This document shows positions 34,131 through 43,242 of a DNA stretch of 64,000 nt, piece after piece; position 1 is the first letter of the stretch; each line of letters begins with the position of its first letter. The DNA comes from Nitrincola salilacus (GTDB taxonomy: Bacteria; Pseudomonadota; Gammaproteobacteria; Pseudomonadales; Balneatricaceae): assembly GCF_046271865.1 (NCBI RefSeq), contig NZ_CP176580.1, forward strand, positions 2,418,001 to 2,482,000, written 5' to 3'. The position numbers and the translations under genes were made by a program. The notes beneath the pieces are model-generated. The model saw nothing but the letters and a program-made list of their open reading frames with translations, made no database searches and was not told the DNA's origin.

Positions 34131-35150
34131 ATGAAAACTATCAAGACCCTCATGCTGGCGACTGGCTTTATGGCCGTTACTGCGTTTACCCCTGCCATGG
34201 CACAAACCACGCTGACCGTCAGCACCTGGGCCTCTCCCAACCACGGCATCAACTCCATGGTATGGCCTACCTGGGGTGAGTGGATTGAAGAAGCCACCGA
34301 AGGCCGTGTCAAACTTAATGTTGTTTATGATCTGGGCCCATCACACTCGCAGATGGATATCGTCGCAGATGGTATTGGTGATGTCACCTGGATGTTCCAC
34401 GGTCACTTCCCCGGCCGCTTCCTGACTACCGAGTTGCCTGAGCTGCCCTTCTTTGAAGATGTTTCCTCCGAAGTGATGTCAGCCGCTTACTGGCGCACCC
34501 ATGAACAATACTTGGCTAAGGCTCGCGAGCACCGCGATGTGGAAGTACTGGCTGTTGGTGTGCATGGACCAGGGCAGATATTCAGCCGTGAAAAGATCGA
34601 ATCGCTGGACGAGCTCAAAGGCAAGCGCATGCGTGTCGGCGGTGGGGTGATGTCTGAAATTGCCCGTCGTCTGGAGATCTCTGGCGTCAACCTGCCCCCT
34701 ACTCAGACTTATGAAGCGGCATCACAGGGTGTTATCGATGGTGCCTTCCTGACCCTCGAAGGTCTGCGCTCATTCCGTGTGGCCGAAGTCGCACCTTACA
34801 CACTAAGCCTGCCAGGTGGCCTGTATCGCGGTAGCTTTGCCATCGTCATCAATCCAGACACCTGGGACTCGCTGTCCGCTGCTGACCGTGATGCAATCAT
34901 GGGTGTCTCCGGTGAGCGTTTGTCTCGTCTGTTCGGTGAGATGATGGATATCTCTGACGAGAGCGGTGTTGCCTTCGCCAAAGAGCAGGGTAATACCTTC
35001 ACTGACGCTTCACCTGAAGTGGTGGCTGCTGCGCGTGAGTTGACAGCAGATCTGGAAGCCACATGGGTTGAAAATGCTGCCAAGGACGGTGTGGACTCCC
35101 AAGCCGCACTCGACTTCTTCAAGGCTCAACTTGCGGAACTGAAGCAGTAA
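34131..35150 (+). CDS. TRAP transporter substrate-binding protein (DctP family)
   Basis: Periplasmic binding protein of a TRAP transporter, 339 residues. A signal peptide ends after AFTPAMAQ near 24. The mature part carries the DctP pattern: LTVSTWASPNHGINSMVWP at its start, GKRMRVGGGVMSEIARRL near 165 with the Arg that usually pairs with a substrate carboxylate, and YEAASQGVIDGAFLTLEGLRSF near 195. A carboxylate ligand is therefore expected, identity unknown. It is the first gene of a complete P-Q-M operon; AAAGGA precedes the ATG. A strong hairpin separates it from dctQ. Confidence 0.92.
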   Translation: MKTIKTLMLATGFMAVTAFTPAMAQTTLTVSTWASPNHGINSMVWPTWGEWIEEATEGRVKLNVVYDLGPSHSQMDIVADGIGDVTWMFHGHFPGRFLTTELPELPFFEDVSSEVMSAAYWRTHEQYLAKAREHRDVEVLAVGVHGPGQIFSREKIESLDELKGKRMRVGGGVMSEIARRLEISGVNLPPTQTYEAASQGVIDGAFLTLEGLRSFRVAEVAPYTLSLPGGLYRGSFAIVINPDTWDSLSAADRDAIMGVSGERLSRLFGEMMDISDESGVAFAKEQGNTFTDASPEVVAAARELTADLEATWVENAAKDGVDSQAALDFFKAQLAELKQ

Positions 35151-35177
35151 TCCAACAGCCCGGCTGTTTATCTAAAA

Positions 35178-35217
35178 GCACTCTACACTGAAACTATATC
35201 TGCACAGTGTAGAGTGC
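35178..35217 (+). promoter_or_regulatory. 13-bp perfect hairpin between dctP and dctQ
   Basis: GCACTCTACACTG (35178-35190) pairs perfectly with CAGTGTAGAGTGC (35205-35217), loop 14 bases, no T-run after it. Placed 27 bases after the dctP stop, it probably stabilises the upstream mRNA or limits read-through, giving more binding protein than permease. Confidence 0.7.
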
Positions 35218-35263
35218 CTGCTGCCCTCTGCCGAACGTCACCCCGATTCATCCGAGGTTATTC

Positions 35264-35854
35264 ATGCTGGCCAATCTTACACATAACACCGAACGCGTTA
35301 TCAGAACAGGACTGGAAGGCCTGGCTGGCATTGCCCTGCTCGGTATGATGCTTGTGACCACCTTTGACGTCATTGGTCGCTTCTTTTTCAACGCCCCTCT
35401 GCTGGGTGCTATCGAGCTCATTCAGTTGATGCTGGCTGTTGTGATCTTCTGCTCATTTCCGGTTGTGTGCTGGAAAGAGGAACATATCGCCGTAGACTTG
35501 CTCGACCAGTGGGTGCCAGCCTGGGTTGTGCCCTGGCGCCAGATATTCATCAACGGTATCTGCACCTTTGCACTCTATGTCATGGCTGATCGTATCTGGG
35601 CCTTTGCCGGCCGTTCGATGTCTTATGGTGATGTTACTGAATTTCTAAGAATACCAGTGGGTTATCTGATCTATTTAATGTCTTTGATGGCATGGATGGC
35701 CGCTGTTTTCACGTTTATTCGCGCACTGTTCTATATACCTGAAATTTTCGGCTACAAGACCTGGGCCCACCATGATCCCGAAAAAATGTCGGATCAGTAT
35801 CTGGGCAGCGCGTCTCATCCCGACAAAAACAATAATCAGCCCAACGGCCAGTAA
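35264..35854 (+). CDS. TRAP transporter small permease (DctQ)
   Basis: 196-residue small membrane subunit of the TRAP transporter. Four hydrophobic helices are visible, at about 18-40 (GLAGIALLGMMLVTTFDVIG), 50-68, 95-115 and 135-155. The motif DVIGRFFFNAPLLGAIELIQLML is standard for DctQ. The C-terminal tail is hydrophilic. It lies 32 bases before dctM. Confidence 0.92.
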   Translation: MLANLTHNTERVIRTGLEGLAGIALLGMMLVTTFDVIGRFFFNAPLLGAIELIQLMLAVVIFCSFPVVCWKEEHIAVDLLDQWVPAWVVPWRQIFINGICTFALYVMADRIWAFAGRSMSYGDVTEFLRIPVGYLIYLMSLMAWMAAVFTFIRALFYIPEIFGYKTWAHHDPEKMSDQYLGSASHPDKNNNQPNGQ

Positions 35855-35886
35855 TCTGGTTTCATCGGTTTTGAGGTAGCTTTACT

Positions 35887-37191
35887 GTGTTTGAATCACT
35901 TATCGGCTTTGCCATCCTCTTTGCATTGATTCTGCTACGTGTACCCCTCGCCTTTGCGATGGGCGCCATAGGCTTTATCGGTTTCTATTATGTCCTCGGC
36001 GGTAACTGGAATGCGGCGGCAGCGATGTCGGCCCGTCGTATTGTAGATACTGGCCAGGAATATGGCCTGTCTGTCATCCCCCTGTTTATCCTGATGGGTA
36101 ATCTGGTGACCAAGGCGGGCCTCTCGGATGCTATTTATCGTGCGTCCAACGCCTTTATCGGTCACTTCCGTGGAGGTCAGGCGATGGCGACCATTCTGGC
36201 CTGTGGGGGCTTCAGCTCCATCAGTGGATCAAGCCTGGCCACAGCGGCCACCATGACCAAAGTGGCGATGCCTCAGATGCGCAAATACGGTTACTCCGAT
36301 GCACTGGCGACCGCTTCCATTGCGGCCGGCGGCACGCTCGGCATTCTGATTCCGCCGAGTGTCATGCTTGTTATCTACGGTATTTTGACCGAACAGAGTA
36401 TCCGTGAGCTTTTCGCTGCAGGCCTTATCCCCGGGATACTCGGTATTCTGCTCTATCTGGTAGCAGTCAAGTTTGTCGTCGGTCGCAATGCAGATGCTTG
36501 CCAGGATGCCGAAAAAGCTGACTGGCCAGAGCGTTTTTCAGCACTGGCGGGCGTCGGCACCACCCTGCTGCTGTTCATCCTTGTCATTGGTGGCATCTAT
36601 ATCGGCATGTTCACACCCACTGAAGCGGCTGGCATCGGTGCATTTGGTGCTTTTATTCTGGCTTTCATGCGTCGTGCGCTTACCTGGGGTGTGCTGTATG
36701 AAGTGCTGGTGGATACCGCACGCACCACTGCGATGCTGTTCGCTGTGATCATCGCGGCGTTGATCTTCTCCAACTTCATCAACCGCGCAGGCCTTCCTCA
36801 GGAGCTGCTGGCGATGCTCAACAGCTGGAACCTGACCCCGATGATGGTAATGCTGGTGATCCTTGCCATTTATATTCTGCTGGGCTGCATGCTGGAGAGC
36901 ATGTCGATGATGCTGTTGACAGTGCCGCTCTTCTTCCCGGTTGTCGCTGGCCTCGGTTTTGATCTGGTCTGGTTCGGTATCATTGTGGTGATTGTGATTG
37001 AGATCAGTCTGATTACACCACCGGTGGGGATGAACGTGTTTGTTTTGAAAGGTCTGGTGCCGGATGTAAAGACATCCACCATATTCAGAGGTATTACCCC
37101 TTTCTGGGTGGCTGATATTGTGCGGCTATTGATGGTACTCTTTATCCCTGCGCTGGCACTCTACCTCCCCCAGTTGCTGTACACCACTTAA
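35887..37191 (+). CDS. TRAP transporter large permease (DctM)
   Basis: 434-residue large membrane subunit with about 12 helices, the sodium-coupled translocation channel of the TRAP system. Family segments include IPLFILMGNLVTKAGLSDAIY near 58, LIPPSVMLVIYGILTEQSI near 155 and the C-terminal ITPPVGMNVFVLKG near 377. The start is GTG at 35887, with GAGG upstream. Directly at the stop codon begins a 7-bp tandem repeat. Confidence 0.92.
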   Translation: MFESLIGFAILFALILLRVPLAFAMGAIGFIGFYYVLGGNWNAAAAMSARRIVDTGQEYGLSVIPLFILMGNLVTKAGLSDAIYRASNAFIGHFRGGQAMATILACGGFSSISGSSLATAATMTKVAMPQMRKYGYSDALATASIAAGGTLGILIPPSVMLVIYGILTEQSIRELFAAGLIPGILGILLYLVAVKFVVGRNADACQDAEKADWPERFSALAGVGTTLLLFILVIGGIYIGMFTPTEAAGIGAFGAFILAFMRRALTWGVLYEVLVDTARTTAMLFAVIIAALIFSNFINRAGLPQELLAMLNSWNLTPMMVMLVILAIYILLGCMLESMSMMLLTVPLFFPVVAGLGFDLVWFGIIVVIVIEISLITPPVGMNVFVLKGLVPDVKTSTIFRGITPFWVADIVRLLMVLFIPALALYLPQLLYTT

Positions 37192-37215
37192 CTCTTAACT
37201 CTTAATTCTTAACTA
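37188..37215. repeat. 7-bp tandem repeat overlapping the dctM stop codon
   Basis: Four units: TTAACTC, TTAACTC, TTAATTC, TTAACTA. The dctM stop TAA (37189-37191) is part of the first unit, so stop codons recur every seven bases and so fall in different frames. Confidence 0.75.
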
Positions 37216-37298
37216 CTGCAACAAACCAATATACCACCACAGTAGCTGACTCATGAGGTCGGCTGCTAGTGGTTTTGTTTTCGGATAAGGACAGCCCC

Positions 37299-38510
37299 AT
37301 GAGCCAATCTGCATCATCATCCAAACGATCACCGGGCCTGATACAGGGCATTGTCCTGGTCGGGCTGGTTGCATTCAGCGCCATCTCCACCGATCTGTAT
37401 CTGTCGGGCCTGCCCGCCATGATCACAGACCTGAACAGTAACCACGGCCATGTACAGCTGACACTCAGCCTGTTCATGCTGGGCTACGCCCTGGGCCAGA
37501 TCATCAGTGGGTCGTTGGCTGACAGTTGGGGGCGGATGCCAGTGCTTAAACTCGGGCTGGTGCTGTTCTTTCTGGCTTCCCTGATCTGTATCTGGGCACC
37601 AACGGTTGAAGCATTGTGGGTGGGCCGTATTCTGCAGGGGCTTGGTGCGAGTGTCGGCCCGGTGCTGGGTCGTGCGATTGTCAGTGATGTTTACCCACGT
37701 GAGGATGCTGCAAAAGTGCTGGCTTACCTCAGCTCTGCCATGGCATTGATTCCGGCTCTGGCACCCATTATCGGTAGCTGGCTGCTGATCTGGTTCAGTT
37801 GGAGATCACACTTTGTTGCACTGGCTGCCTTCTCGGTCATTACTCTGATCGGTGTACTGCTGTTTTTATGGGAGACTCGACCGGATCACCCCGAAGGACA
37901 GAAACGGCGATTCATGGATATTTTCCGCAACTTTCCGCGCTTTATTAAGGATCGGCTATTCATCGCCTATGTGATCTGCGCCAGTACCTCTTTCGGCGCC
38001 ATGTTCGCGTACATCTCCTCCTCATCCTATATCATTACGGAGGTGATCGGCCTTTCACCACAGCTGTTCGGCTACACCTTTGCCGCTAACGTAATGGGCT
38101 ATATGATAGGGGCGTTTTCCAGTGCACGACTGGTCTCCCGGCTGGGGCTGAATAAAACCATCGGACTGGGATTAGGCTTGCTGCTGCTGGCCAGCCTGGT
38201 GATGTTGTTGGCGATTATGACTGGGTGGATCAATCTGATCAGCGTGCTGTTTGCAATGTTCCTGGTGTTTGCCTCAGGCGGCTTGACGCTGGCCAATAGC
38301 CAGGCAGGTTCCATCAGTCTGTTCCGGGAGTACGCAGGTTCGGCATCTGCCGTTTTCGGGCTGATTCAGATCGGAACTGCAGCGACAACAGGTGCACTGG
38401 CCGGTTACTTCTACAACGCAACTGTCATACCCTTAACTGTTATTATGTCGCTCTGCGGCCTGATCGGTTTTGCTATCTGGTACTGGCAACTGGCCGCACA
38501 GCCAGACTAA
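37299..38510 (+). CDS. Bcr/CflA family MFS multidrug exporter
   Basis: Proton-coupled major facilitator with about 12 helices, 403 residues. STDLYLSGLPAMITDL near 30-45 and the motif GQIISGSLADSWGRMPVLKLG near 67-87 (the MFS motif A loop) are typical of the Bcr/CflA group, which exports drugs such as bicyclomycin, chloramphenicol or sulfonamides. The start at 37299 has AGGA seven bases upstream and is favoured over an ATG at 37269. A MarR regulator follows on the same strand 18 bases later and likely controls it. Confidence 0.92.
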   Translation: MSQSASSSKRSPGLIQGIVLVGLVAFSAISTDLYLSGLPAMITDLNSNHGHVQLTLSLFMLGYALGQIISGSLADSWGRMPVLKLGLVLFFLASLICIWAPTVEALWVGRILQGLGASVGPVLGRAIVSDVYPREDAAKVLAYLSSAMALIPALAPIIGSWLLIWFSWRSHFVALAAFSVITLIGVLLFLWETRPDHPEGQKRRFMDIFRNFPRFIKDRLFIAYVICASTSFGAMFAYISSSSYIITEVIGLSPQLFGYTFAANVMGYMIGAFSSARLVSRLGLNKTIGLGLGLLLLASLVMLLAIMTGWINLISVLFAMFLVFASGGLTLANSQAGSISLFREYAGSASAVFGLIQIGTAATTGALAGYFYNATVIPLTVIMSLCGLIGFAIWYWQLAAQPD

Positions 38511-38528
38511 TCGCATCTGGAGACTAAG

Positions 38529-39005
38529 TTGGATCACAATCGCGTCTTACTCAGGCTGGAGCAGTTCCTGCCCTACAGGATCAACAACCTCGCTCAGCGC
38601 ATCAGTTGCTCCCTGTCGCACATCTATCAGGAAGAGTTCGGCATCGGCATTCCACAGTGGCGAATTCTCGTCTGGTTGAATTCTCAGAACGAGATGACAG
38701 CGCGAGAGATCGGCCGCTACTGTCAGATGGATAAGGTGAAGGTATCGCGCGCGGTCAATCAGCTTGCCACAGAGGGTTTGATCAGCCGCCGACGCAATGC
38801 GGATGATCAACGAGAAGTGATGCTGAGCCTGACAGACAAGGGGCATGCCTTGCTGGATGAGCTGATCCCCCGTGCGCTGGAATGGGAAAGCACGCTGGTC
38901 GCCAGCCTTTCGGCAAAAGAGTACAGGGATCTGTTCAATATCATGCAGAAGCTGGATAAGCAGCTCGACAAGCTCAACACCTGCGAACTGCCATCCGAGG
39001 AGTAG
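38529..39005 (+). CDS. MarR family transcriptional regulator next to MFS pump
   Basis: 158-residue winged-helix regulator starting at TTG (38529), preceded by GGAG at six bases. The DNA-binding part is ARE-IGRYCQMDKVKVSRAVNQLATEGLISRRRNADDQREV, residues about 60-100. It follows the MFS exporter closely, a common pump-and-repressor pairing. The ligand is unknown. Confidence 0.9.
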   Translation: MDHNRVLLRLEQFLPYRINNLAQRISCSLSHIYQEEFGIGIPQWRILVWLNSQNEMTAREIGRYCQMDKVKVSRAVNQLATEGLISRRRNADDQREVMLSLTDKGHALLDELIPRALEWESTLVASLSAKEYRDLFNIMQKLDKQLDKLNTCELPSEE

Positions 39006-39027
39006 CGGTTTCCTGAATCAGTTTGAA

Positions 39028-39774
39028 TCAGTTTTCCTGGATCAAGGGACGTATCAGCAGCTCACTGACATCAACATGAGCAGGCTGAGTAACCACATAG
39101 AGCACGGCACGGGCAATATCTTCTGGCTTCAATATCGGAGAGCCTTCGGCATACATATTGTCCTTAACCGCTGAACGGATCTTGTCGTGACGAATACTGT
39201 CAGGCAGTTCAGTATCCACCGAACCGGGCTGAATATCTGTCACCCGCACACCAAAGCGGATCGCCTCCTTGCGCAGCGTGTCGGAGATCGCTCTGACCGC
39301 ATGCTTGGTGCCGCAATAGACGCCAGCGCTCTGATAGGTAAGCCGGGCCGCCACAGAGCTGATATTAACGATATGCCCATCCTTGCGCTCGGCCATGCCC
39401 GGGTAAACGGCATGGATCGCGTAGAGCACACCCTTGATGTTGACATCAATCATCTGCTCCCACTCATCCACACGGCCCGAGAGTATCGGGCTCAGTGGCA
39501 TGGTGCCGGCATTGTTGATCAGAATATCGATCCCGCCCAACGCCGCCAGCCGCTCGCCGACCGCCGCCATCGCTGCGCGGTCGGAGACATCCACCACCTC
39601 GATATGAACTTCAGCTCCCTGCCCGCTCAGTTCAGTGGCCAGTGCTTCGAGCTTGTCCCGCCGACGTGCAGAGAGCACCACAAGGGCGCCCTCCTCAGCC
39701 AGCAGTCGAGCGGTCGCTTCACCGATACCGGAACTGGCTCCGGTGATCCAGACACGTTTGCCTTGCAGCTGCAT
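39028..39774 (-). CDS. short-chain dehydrogenase/reductase
   Basis: Classical SDR of 248 residues. The cofactor motif TGASSGIG is at 11-18, NNAG near 87, and the catalytic Ser, Tyr and Lys appear in NISSVAARLTYQSAGVYCGTKHA near 136-158. The absence of Asp at the end of strand 2 and the Arg pair (SARRRDKLE) favour NADP. It is 17 bases downstream of the enoyl-CoA hydratase, so it may act on the same acyl or aldehyde intermediate. Members like this also include general NADP-dependent serine/3-hydroxy acid dehydrogenases (YdfG type). Confidence 0.88.
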   Translation of the reverse strand: MQLQGKRVWITGASSGIGEATARLLAEEGALVVLSARRRDKLEALATELSGQGAEVHIEVVDVSDRAAMAAVGERLAALGGIDILINNAGTMPLSPILSGRVDEWEQMIDVNIKGVLYAIHAVYPGMAERKDGHIVNISSVAARLTYQSAGVYCGTKHAVRAISDTLRKEAIRFGVRVTDIQPGSVDTELPDSIRHDKIRSAVKDNMYAEGSPILKPEDIARAVLYVVTQPAHVDVSELLIRPLIQEN

Positions 39775-39791
39775 TACCGCTCCTATTGCCT

Positions 39792-40577
39792 TCAGCGGTG
39801 CTTGAACACCGGTTTACGTTTTTCGGCAAAGGCATCCATCCCCTCTTTGCAGTCCTCGAACACAAAGGTGGACTGGAAGGCATGGCGCTCGAAGCGCATC
39901 CCCTCATTGAGGTGAGTATTGCCTGCCACGCGTATAGACTCCTTGATCATCATCACTGCCGGACGTGAGTTGGCCGCAATCCGACGAGCAGTTTTGAAAG
40001 CCGCCTCTACCAGTGCATCAGCCGCCACGATCTGAGATACCAGACCACTGCGCTCCGCTTCAGCTGCATCCATCATCCGCCCGCTCAGACACATATCCAT
40101 CGCCTTCGCTTTGCCGACTGCACGGGTCAGGCGTTGTGTACCACCGGCACCCGGCATGGTGCCGATATTGATCTCGGGTTGACCGAATTTAGCCGTATCT
40201 GCCGCGATGATAAAATCACACGCCATTGCCAACTCACAACCACCACCAAGCGCAAACCCGGCAACCGCCGCAATGATCGGTTTGCGCGCATCATCGATCG
40301 CACGCCAGCAATCGCGTTGGATATAAGGGAAGTCACGGCTATACAGATCCGCAAAGCTCTGCCCCTTCATCTCCTTGATATCAGCACCTGCGGCAAATAC
40401 CTGCTCGCCACCGGTGAGGATAATGCAGCCGATGGAGGCATCTGCTTCCAGTGCATCTATCGCCTCACCCAACTCACGCGTCAGGGTGACATTCAACGCA
40501 TTCATCGCCGCAGGACGGTTCAGCGTGATAACACCGACCCCCTGCGTCAGCTCTACCTTGATCGTTTCGAATCCCAT
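39792..40577 (-). CDS. enoyl-CoA hydratase (PaaF-like)
   Basis: 261-residue crotonase-fold hydratase with both catalytic glutamates: one in ALGGGCELAMACD near 110, one in FGQPEINIGTMPGAGGTQR near 132. It is close in wording to short-chain enoyl-CoA hydratases and PaaF of phenylacetate degradation. It lies between the PaaN-like gene and an SDR on the same strand, so a phenylacetate or other aromatic acid pathway is likely. This contrasts with the crotonase at 7466, which has lost these residues. Confidence 0.92.
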   Translation of the reverse strand: MGFETIKVELTQGVGVITLNRPAAMNALNVTLTRELGEAIDALEADASIGCIILTGGEQVFAAGADIKEMKGQSFADLYSRDFPYIQRDCWRAIDDARKPIIAAVAGFALGGGCELAMACDFIIAADTAKFGQPEINIGTMPGAGGTQRLTRAVGKAKAMDMCLSGRMMDAAEAERSGLVSQIVAADALVEAAFKTARRIAANSRPAVMMIKESIRVAGNTHLNEGMRFERHAFQSTFVFEDCKEGMDAFAEKRKPVFKHR

Positions 40578-40636
40578 CTTAAGATCCCTATTCTGACCAG
40601 CGACAGCAGCCGTCTCGGGCCGACTGAGGCTGGTGC

Positions 40637-42319
40637 TTACGACTTTGGGTGGCGGCGACTCTGCACAACGCGGAAGCGATTGGAGACAAAGGCATAGTCA
40701 CTCAGGCACGCATTGGCCGCTGGGTTGGCACCCGTCGCGTGGAAATCACTGAAGGCTGCACTCTGGTTAACAAACACACCACCAGTCAGGTTGATCGACA
40801 GCGCTACGCCTGCATCCAGCGCGGCTTCTTCGATCTGTTCCAGCATCGCATCATCCTTGCTGTAGCAGCCCATGGTGATCGCACCATGCTCTTTCACTGC
40901 CTTATGAGCCAGTTCAATACTGTGCTCACGGCTGTTGGATTTAACGATAAAGCTGATCGGACCAAACAGTTCATTCATGTAGACATCAGCTTTATCAGCA
41001 TCGATGGTCATGATCAGTGGCGAGTAAACGCGAGCATCCGGGAACTGTGCGTTCTCCAGTTTTTTGGACTCAAGCACAACCTGACCAAGCGATGCGCTGG
41101 ACTTGATACGCTCTTCAGTCAGCGTTGACTGTACGGCACCCAGTACCATTGCTGCACGCTCTGGATCAGACAGGAACTTGCTGACACCGCTCGCGAGCGC
41201 CTGCGCAACTTCATCAAAGGTTTTATGACCATCTTCAGTCTCGATACCCTCTGCCGGAACAAAGATATCCTGTGGGGTCGTGCACATCTGACCGGAATAG
41301 AGGCTCAGCGTAAAGGCCAGGTTGCGCACCATCCCTTTGAAATCATCAGTCGAGTCGATGATGATGGTGTTAACACCCGCTTTCTCGGTATAAACCTGTG
41401 CCTGAGGGCAGTTCTGCTCCAGCCAGTTACCGAAAGCGGTGTTACCGGTAAAATCGATCAGTTTGACCAGCGGGTGCTGAGCCAACTCTTTGGTGCAGGG
41501 AGCCTGCGGATCCTGATCCACCACCATTGAAACGATATGCGGTGGCAGCCCACACTCTTTCAGCACTTCCTGCGCAATACGCACACTGATGGCAGCCGGC
41601 AGAATCGCACCGGCATGAGGCTTGATCACGACGGGGTTGCCAGTAACAAGTGATGCGAACATCCCAGGGTAAGTGTTCCAGGTCGGGAAGGTTGAGCAAC
41701 CGACCACCAAAGCGATACCACGACCCATCGTCGTGAAAGTTTTTTCCATCACCAGCGGATCATGCTTACCCTGAGGCTTAGTCCAGGTCGCCTTGCCAGG
41801 CACTGCGCTCATCACTTCATAACCATAGGCAACCGCCTCAAGCCCACGATCCTGAGCGTGCGGGCCACCCGCCTGAAATGCCATCATGAAGCCCTGGCCG
41901 GAGGTGTGCATCACTGCGTAAGCGATCTCAAAGCTGCGCTTATTCAGACGATCCAGAATCTCAAGGCAGACGGCCGCACGGCCATCAACACCGGCTTCGC
42001 GCCAGGCCTTGCGCGCCTCATCCATCGCTGGCAGCAGTGTATTCAGATCAGCTGTAGGATACTGAACATTCAGATCGATACCGTAAGGAGACTTTTCACT
42101 ACCTGCCTGACCGGTGATACCGGGCATATCCAGCTCGAAAGGCTTGCCCAGATACGCCTTGAATGCCGCTTCTCCGTCCTGATTGGCTGTTTCGCCATAG
42201 GCACGCGGGCTTGGGTTCTCTGGATAGGGAGACCAGTAGTCACGTGTGCGTATCGCTTTCAGCGCACCCTGAAGCGTATCAGAGTGTTTTTCAAACAGTT
42301 TATTCAGTGGCGTACTCAT
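40637..42319 (-). CDS. paaN: PaaN-type aldehyde dehydrogenase family protein
   Basis: 560-residue protein of the aldehyde dehydrogenase superfamily, matching the PaaN type found in phenylacetate clusters that lacks the hydratase domain of E. coli PaaZ. The NAD-binding part includes CSTFPTWNTYPGMFASLVTGN near 205; the nucleophile Cys lies in YSGQMCTTPQDIF near 345. In the phenylacetate route such proteins oxidise the semialdehyde after ring opening. The start at 42319 has AGAGGA at seven bases; the frame open to 42409 is not supported. The ring-epoxidase genes paaABCDE are not in this window. Confidence 0.88.
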   Translation of the reverse strand: MSTPLNKLFEKHSDTLQGALKAIRTRDYWSPYPENPSPRAYGETANQDGEAAFKAYLGKPFELDMPGITGQAGSEKSPYGIDLNVQYPTADLNTLLPAMDEARKAWREAGVDGRAAVCLEILDRLNKRSFEIAYAVMHTSGQGFMMAFQAGGPHAQDRGLEAVAYGYEVMSAVPGKATWTKPQGKHDPLVMEKTFTTMGRGIALVVGCSTFPTWNTYPGMFASLVTGNPVVIKPHAGAILPAAISVRIAQEVLKECGLPPHIVSMVVDQDPQAPCTKELAQHPLVKLIDFTGNTAFGNWLEQNCPQAQVYTEKAGVNTIIIDSTDDFKGMVRNLAFTLSLYSGQMCTTPQDIFVPAEGIETEDGHKTFDEVAQALASGVSKFLSDPERAAMVLGAVQSTLTEERIKSSASLGQVVLESKKLENAQFPDARVYSPLIMTIDADKADVYMNELFGPISFIVKSNSREHSIELAHKAVKEHGAITMGCYSKDDAMLEQIEEAALDAGVALSINLTGGVFVNQSAAFSDFHATGANPAANACLSDYAFVSNRFRVVQSRRHPKS

Positions 42320-42719
42320 CAGAATTCCTCTTGCCTGGGGCCAGCCTGAAAAGGCATGAAACTTACCGTTAGTTATGCAGGTGAAAGTATGAGGCCAACA
42401 ATACACCAATTATTGTGATACGAAAAGTTATAAATATTTACTCATAGTGTATCTCTTTTAGCGTAAACAAGGCCTGAATACCGAATCCGAACCATCTTAA
42501 TGGTATTCCAAAGGCCGTAATTTCGGAGAATTTGTATAAACACCTCAACTATTCGACAATACGAAACTACGACTAAGGTATAGAATAATAGCAGTGCTAT
42601 GGAATTTGCATGCATCCGTTTGGTTGATTGCATCGCGGATGTGCACAAAAAGCACAAAAAGGATGGTATCAGTAGTCCCGGATATCGCCTGAAAATATAA
42701 AAAAATCGGGGAAATTATC
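42320..42719. other. 400-bp intergenic region between paaN and uspA
   Basis: No convincing gene. It contains divergent promoters by necessity. I see a modest inverted repeat (CATCCG at 42610-42615 with CGGATG about 20 bases later) in front of uspA, and nothing decisive. Confidence 0.45.
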
Positions 42720-43151
42720 ATGGTTAAAACATTTATTGTCGGTTTCGATGGTACTGAGTCATGCCAGCGAGCCATGGACTTTGCGGTTGAGTGTGCCAAG
42801 TCTCAGGGCGGCACTATTCATCTCGTCCATATTCTGGAGTGGTCTCCCTACTCCTTTCTCACTCAGGAAGAGCTTCATGAGCGCCACGCGCGCAAAATAA
42901 AAGAAGTGGCCAGCGCAGAAAAGTTCATCTCCCCCACCTGCAAAGCACTTCGTGATCAGGGCCTTGATGTGACCAGCGAGGTTCGCTACGGCAACCCCAG
43001 CGAACTGATGTGCGAAATCGCCAAGAGTAAGAAGGCGGCACAAATTTTTGTTGGCCGCAAAGGCGCATCAAAACTGACTCGTCTGATGGTGGGCAGTTTG
43101 GGGCTGTCACTGGTACAGACCTCCCCCGTCCCGGTCACAGTCGTTCCCTGA
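42720..43151 (+). CDS. universal stress protein, UspA family
   Basis: 143-residue cytosolic Usp-fold protein. It begins FIVGFDGTESCQRAMDFAVE and ends with the nucleotide-binding loop IFVGRKGASKLTRLMVGSLGLSLVQTSPVPVTVV, in which G-x-x-G-x(9)-G-S is the ATP-binding type pattern. A GGGG-rich ribosome site precedes the ATG. It is 91 bases upstream of the AGCS symporter and may share its transcript. Confidence 0.9.
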   Translation: MVKTFIVGFDGTESCQRAMDFAVECAKSQGGTIHLVHILEWSPYSFLTQEELHERHARKIKEVASAEKFISPTCKALRDQGLDVTSEVRYGNPSELMCEIAKSKKAAQIFVGRKGASKLTRLMVGSLGLSLVQTSPVPVTVVP

Positions 43152-43242
43152 ACCAGGTCTTCACGCTTTACTCTGTCATATTCACTGCAGCAGGCAGAGC
43201 AGCGCGTTATATAAACAAAAACAAGACATGGAATAACCCATC

